Part shown: piece after piece, positions 63,385 to 64,000 of the stretch
How the letters are laid out: each line of letters opens with the position of its first letter
How positions within the stretch are numbered: position 1 is the stretch's first letter
Assembly (NCBI GenBank): GCA_038229135.1
Contig: JBBROS010000006.1
Span: 1 to 64,000, forward strand
DNA: 64,000 nucleotides
Direction of reading: 5' to 3'
From: JBBROS01 sp038229135
GTDB taxonomy: Bacteria; Pseudomonadota; Alphaproteobacteria; Acetobacterales; Acetobacteraceae
Program-made: the position numbers and the translations under genes
Notes under the pieces: model-generated
Told to the model about the DNA's origin: nothing
What the model saw: the letters and a program-made list of their open reading frames with translations, nothing else
Databases searched by the model: none

Positions 63385-64000
63385 CTAAGGGGCTGCAAAC
63401 CCCGCCGTCGCCGCATACCCGCGCACGATCGCCTCCCGCTCCGCATGCGTCGCCACCGCATCCACGTCGCTGAACCCGAACGGCGCCCGCTCCTCCACGA
63501 CGTCGATGACCCGCTCCGGCCCGCCGCGCCGGTTGAGGAGTACCACCTCGGCGGTCGCCGGGCGACGCTCCGCATCATAGGCCGCCAGCGCCTCGGGCAC
63601 GGGCACCTCGGCCAGGTGCCGGGCCAGCGCCACCCCGTCCAGCACCGCCTGGCTCGCGCCGTTGCTGCCCACGGGGTACATCGGGTGCGCCGCATCGCCC
63701 AGCAGCGTCACCCGCCCCCGTGTCCAGGCCGCCAACGGGTCCCGGTCGCACATCGGATACTCCCAGAACCGCCCCGACGCCCGGATCAGCGCCAGCGGGT
63801 CCACCAGGCCCAGCCGATCGAGTTGAAAGTTGTCCTGCACGAACGGCAGCAGGTCCTCGATTACGCCCTCGCGGCTCCAATCCTCCCGCCGCGGCGGCGG
63901 CGCGCTGCCATCCGCCACCCGCGCCTGCACCACCCAGTTGGTCAGCCGCGTGCCGGGCCGCGCCGGGTCGGCATAGATCGGATACAGCACGAACTTCGCC
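63385..64000 (-). CDS. FAD-dependent monooxygenase, N-terminus beyond the window (partial)
   Basis: Only the C-terminal part (about 205 residues) is present; the frame runs off the right edge without a start. RVTLLGDAAHPMYPVGSNGASQAVLD is the second FAD/NADPH motif of group A flavin monooxygenases (as GDAAHPMYPVGSNGASQ). The ending EERAPFGFSDVD...EREAIVRGYAA resembles PhzS/salicylate-hydroxylase-like oxidoreductases. A substrate cannot be set. A GTG at 63990 could only start a fragment. Confidence 0.85.
   Translation of the reverse strand, partial: AKFVLYPIYADPARPGTRLTNWVVQARVADGSAPPPRREDWSREGVIEDLLPFVQDNFQLDRLGLVDPLALIRASGRFWEYPMCDRDPLAAWTRGRVTLLGDAAHPMYPVGSNGASQAVLDGVALARHLAEVPVPEALAAYDAERRPATAEVVLLNRRGGPERVIDVVEERAPFGFSDVDAVATHAEREAIVRGYAATAGFAAP

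Overview
The window is about 64 kb of very G+C-rich DNA. Genes are tightly packed, with many 4-bp start/stop overlaps (ATGA, GTGA, TTGA). Gene content and synteny suggest an alphaproteobacterium, most likely Rhodospirillales/Acetobacteraceae-like: divergent rph-hrcA, an aerobic-type cobalamin operon with CobG and CobN, a CoA-dependent 2-aminobenzoate-type cluster and PEP-CTERM tailing. The taxonomic call is inference; there is no rRNA or other decisive marker. Only the left edge (about 1-700) and a patch near 57.3-57.8 kb look lower in G+C and foreign.

Layout. (1) 0-8 kb: a truncated nucleotidyltransferase-fold gene, a broken glycosyltransferase copy, then surface-polysaccharide genes read leftward (family-2 glycosyltransferase, rfbD-rfbC-rfbA-rfbB for dTDP-L-rhamnose, a GT8-like transferase, a methyltransferase, a cupin). 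(2) 8-19.7 kb, rightward: AI-2E-type permease, glycogen genes glgP-glgC-(DUF5990)-glgA, dapB, a DUF7002 protein, metK, trmB and a membrane acyltransferase. (3) 19.7-23.4 kb, leftward: a 39-codon Lys/Gly-rich peptide gene with its own promoter, a perfect hairpin, a HExxH peptide beta-hydroxylase-like enzyme, a MOP-type flippase and an ATP-grasp-like protein. I read this as a candidate RiPP (modified peptide) cluster and the most novel item here. (4) 23.4-28 kb: secreted small protein, rdgB, rph, hrcA, a NicX-like metalloprotein and a PEP-CTERM protein. (5) 28-43 kb: a divergent catabolic locus around a MarR regulator. The leftward operon has SDR, MarR, enoyl-CoA hydratase, two acyl-CoA dehydrogenases, RidA, a solute-binding protein, an alpha/beta hydrolase and a CoA ligase. 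The rightward arm has a salicylyl/2-aminobenzoyl-CoA-type monooxygenase-reductase, a Rieske oxygenase, a glutamine-synthetase-like ligase and another solute-binding protein. Together they look like aromatic-amine/aminobenzoate uptake and breakdown. (6) 43-61.5 kb: cobalamin biosynthesis. cobQ-cobO-cobU read leftward; across a divergent promoter a cobalamin riboswitch controls DUF1636-cobW-cobN-cobG-cobH-cobI-cobJ, then cobL-cobE-cobM, with cobK inverted between cobJ and cobL; cbiD and cobB follow. (7) 61.5-64 kb: a small unknown, a ChaC-like protein, exonuclease III and the C-terminal part of a flavin monooxygenase.

Two families of dispersed palindromic repeats run through the right two thirds. 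Family A has arms GTCATCGCGAGC / GCTCGCGATGAC; family B resembles CCCCGGGAGAAGGCTGGGGT. Most copies are intergenic, but one A and one B copy sit in frame inside cobN, B copies sit in frame inside cobG, and one B copy fills the cobI-cobJ gap. CobN also ends in a 12-bp tandem repeat that runs up to the cobG start.
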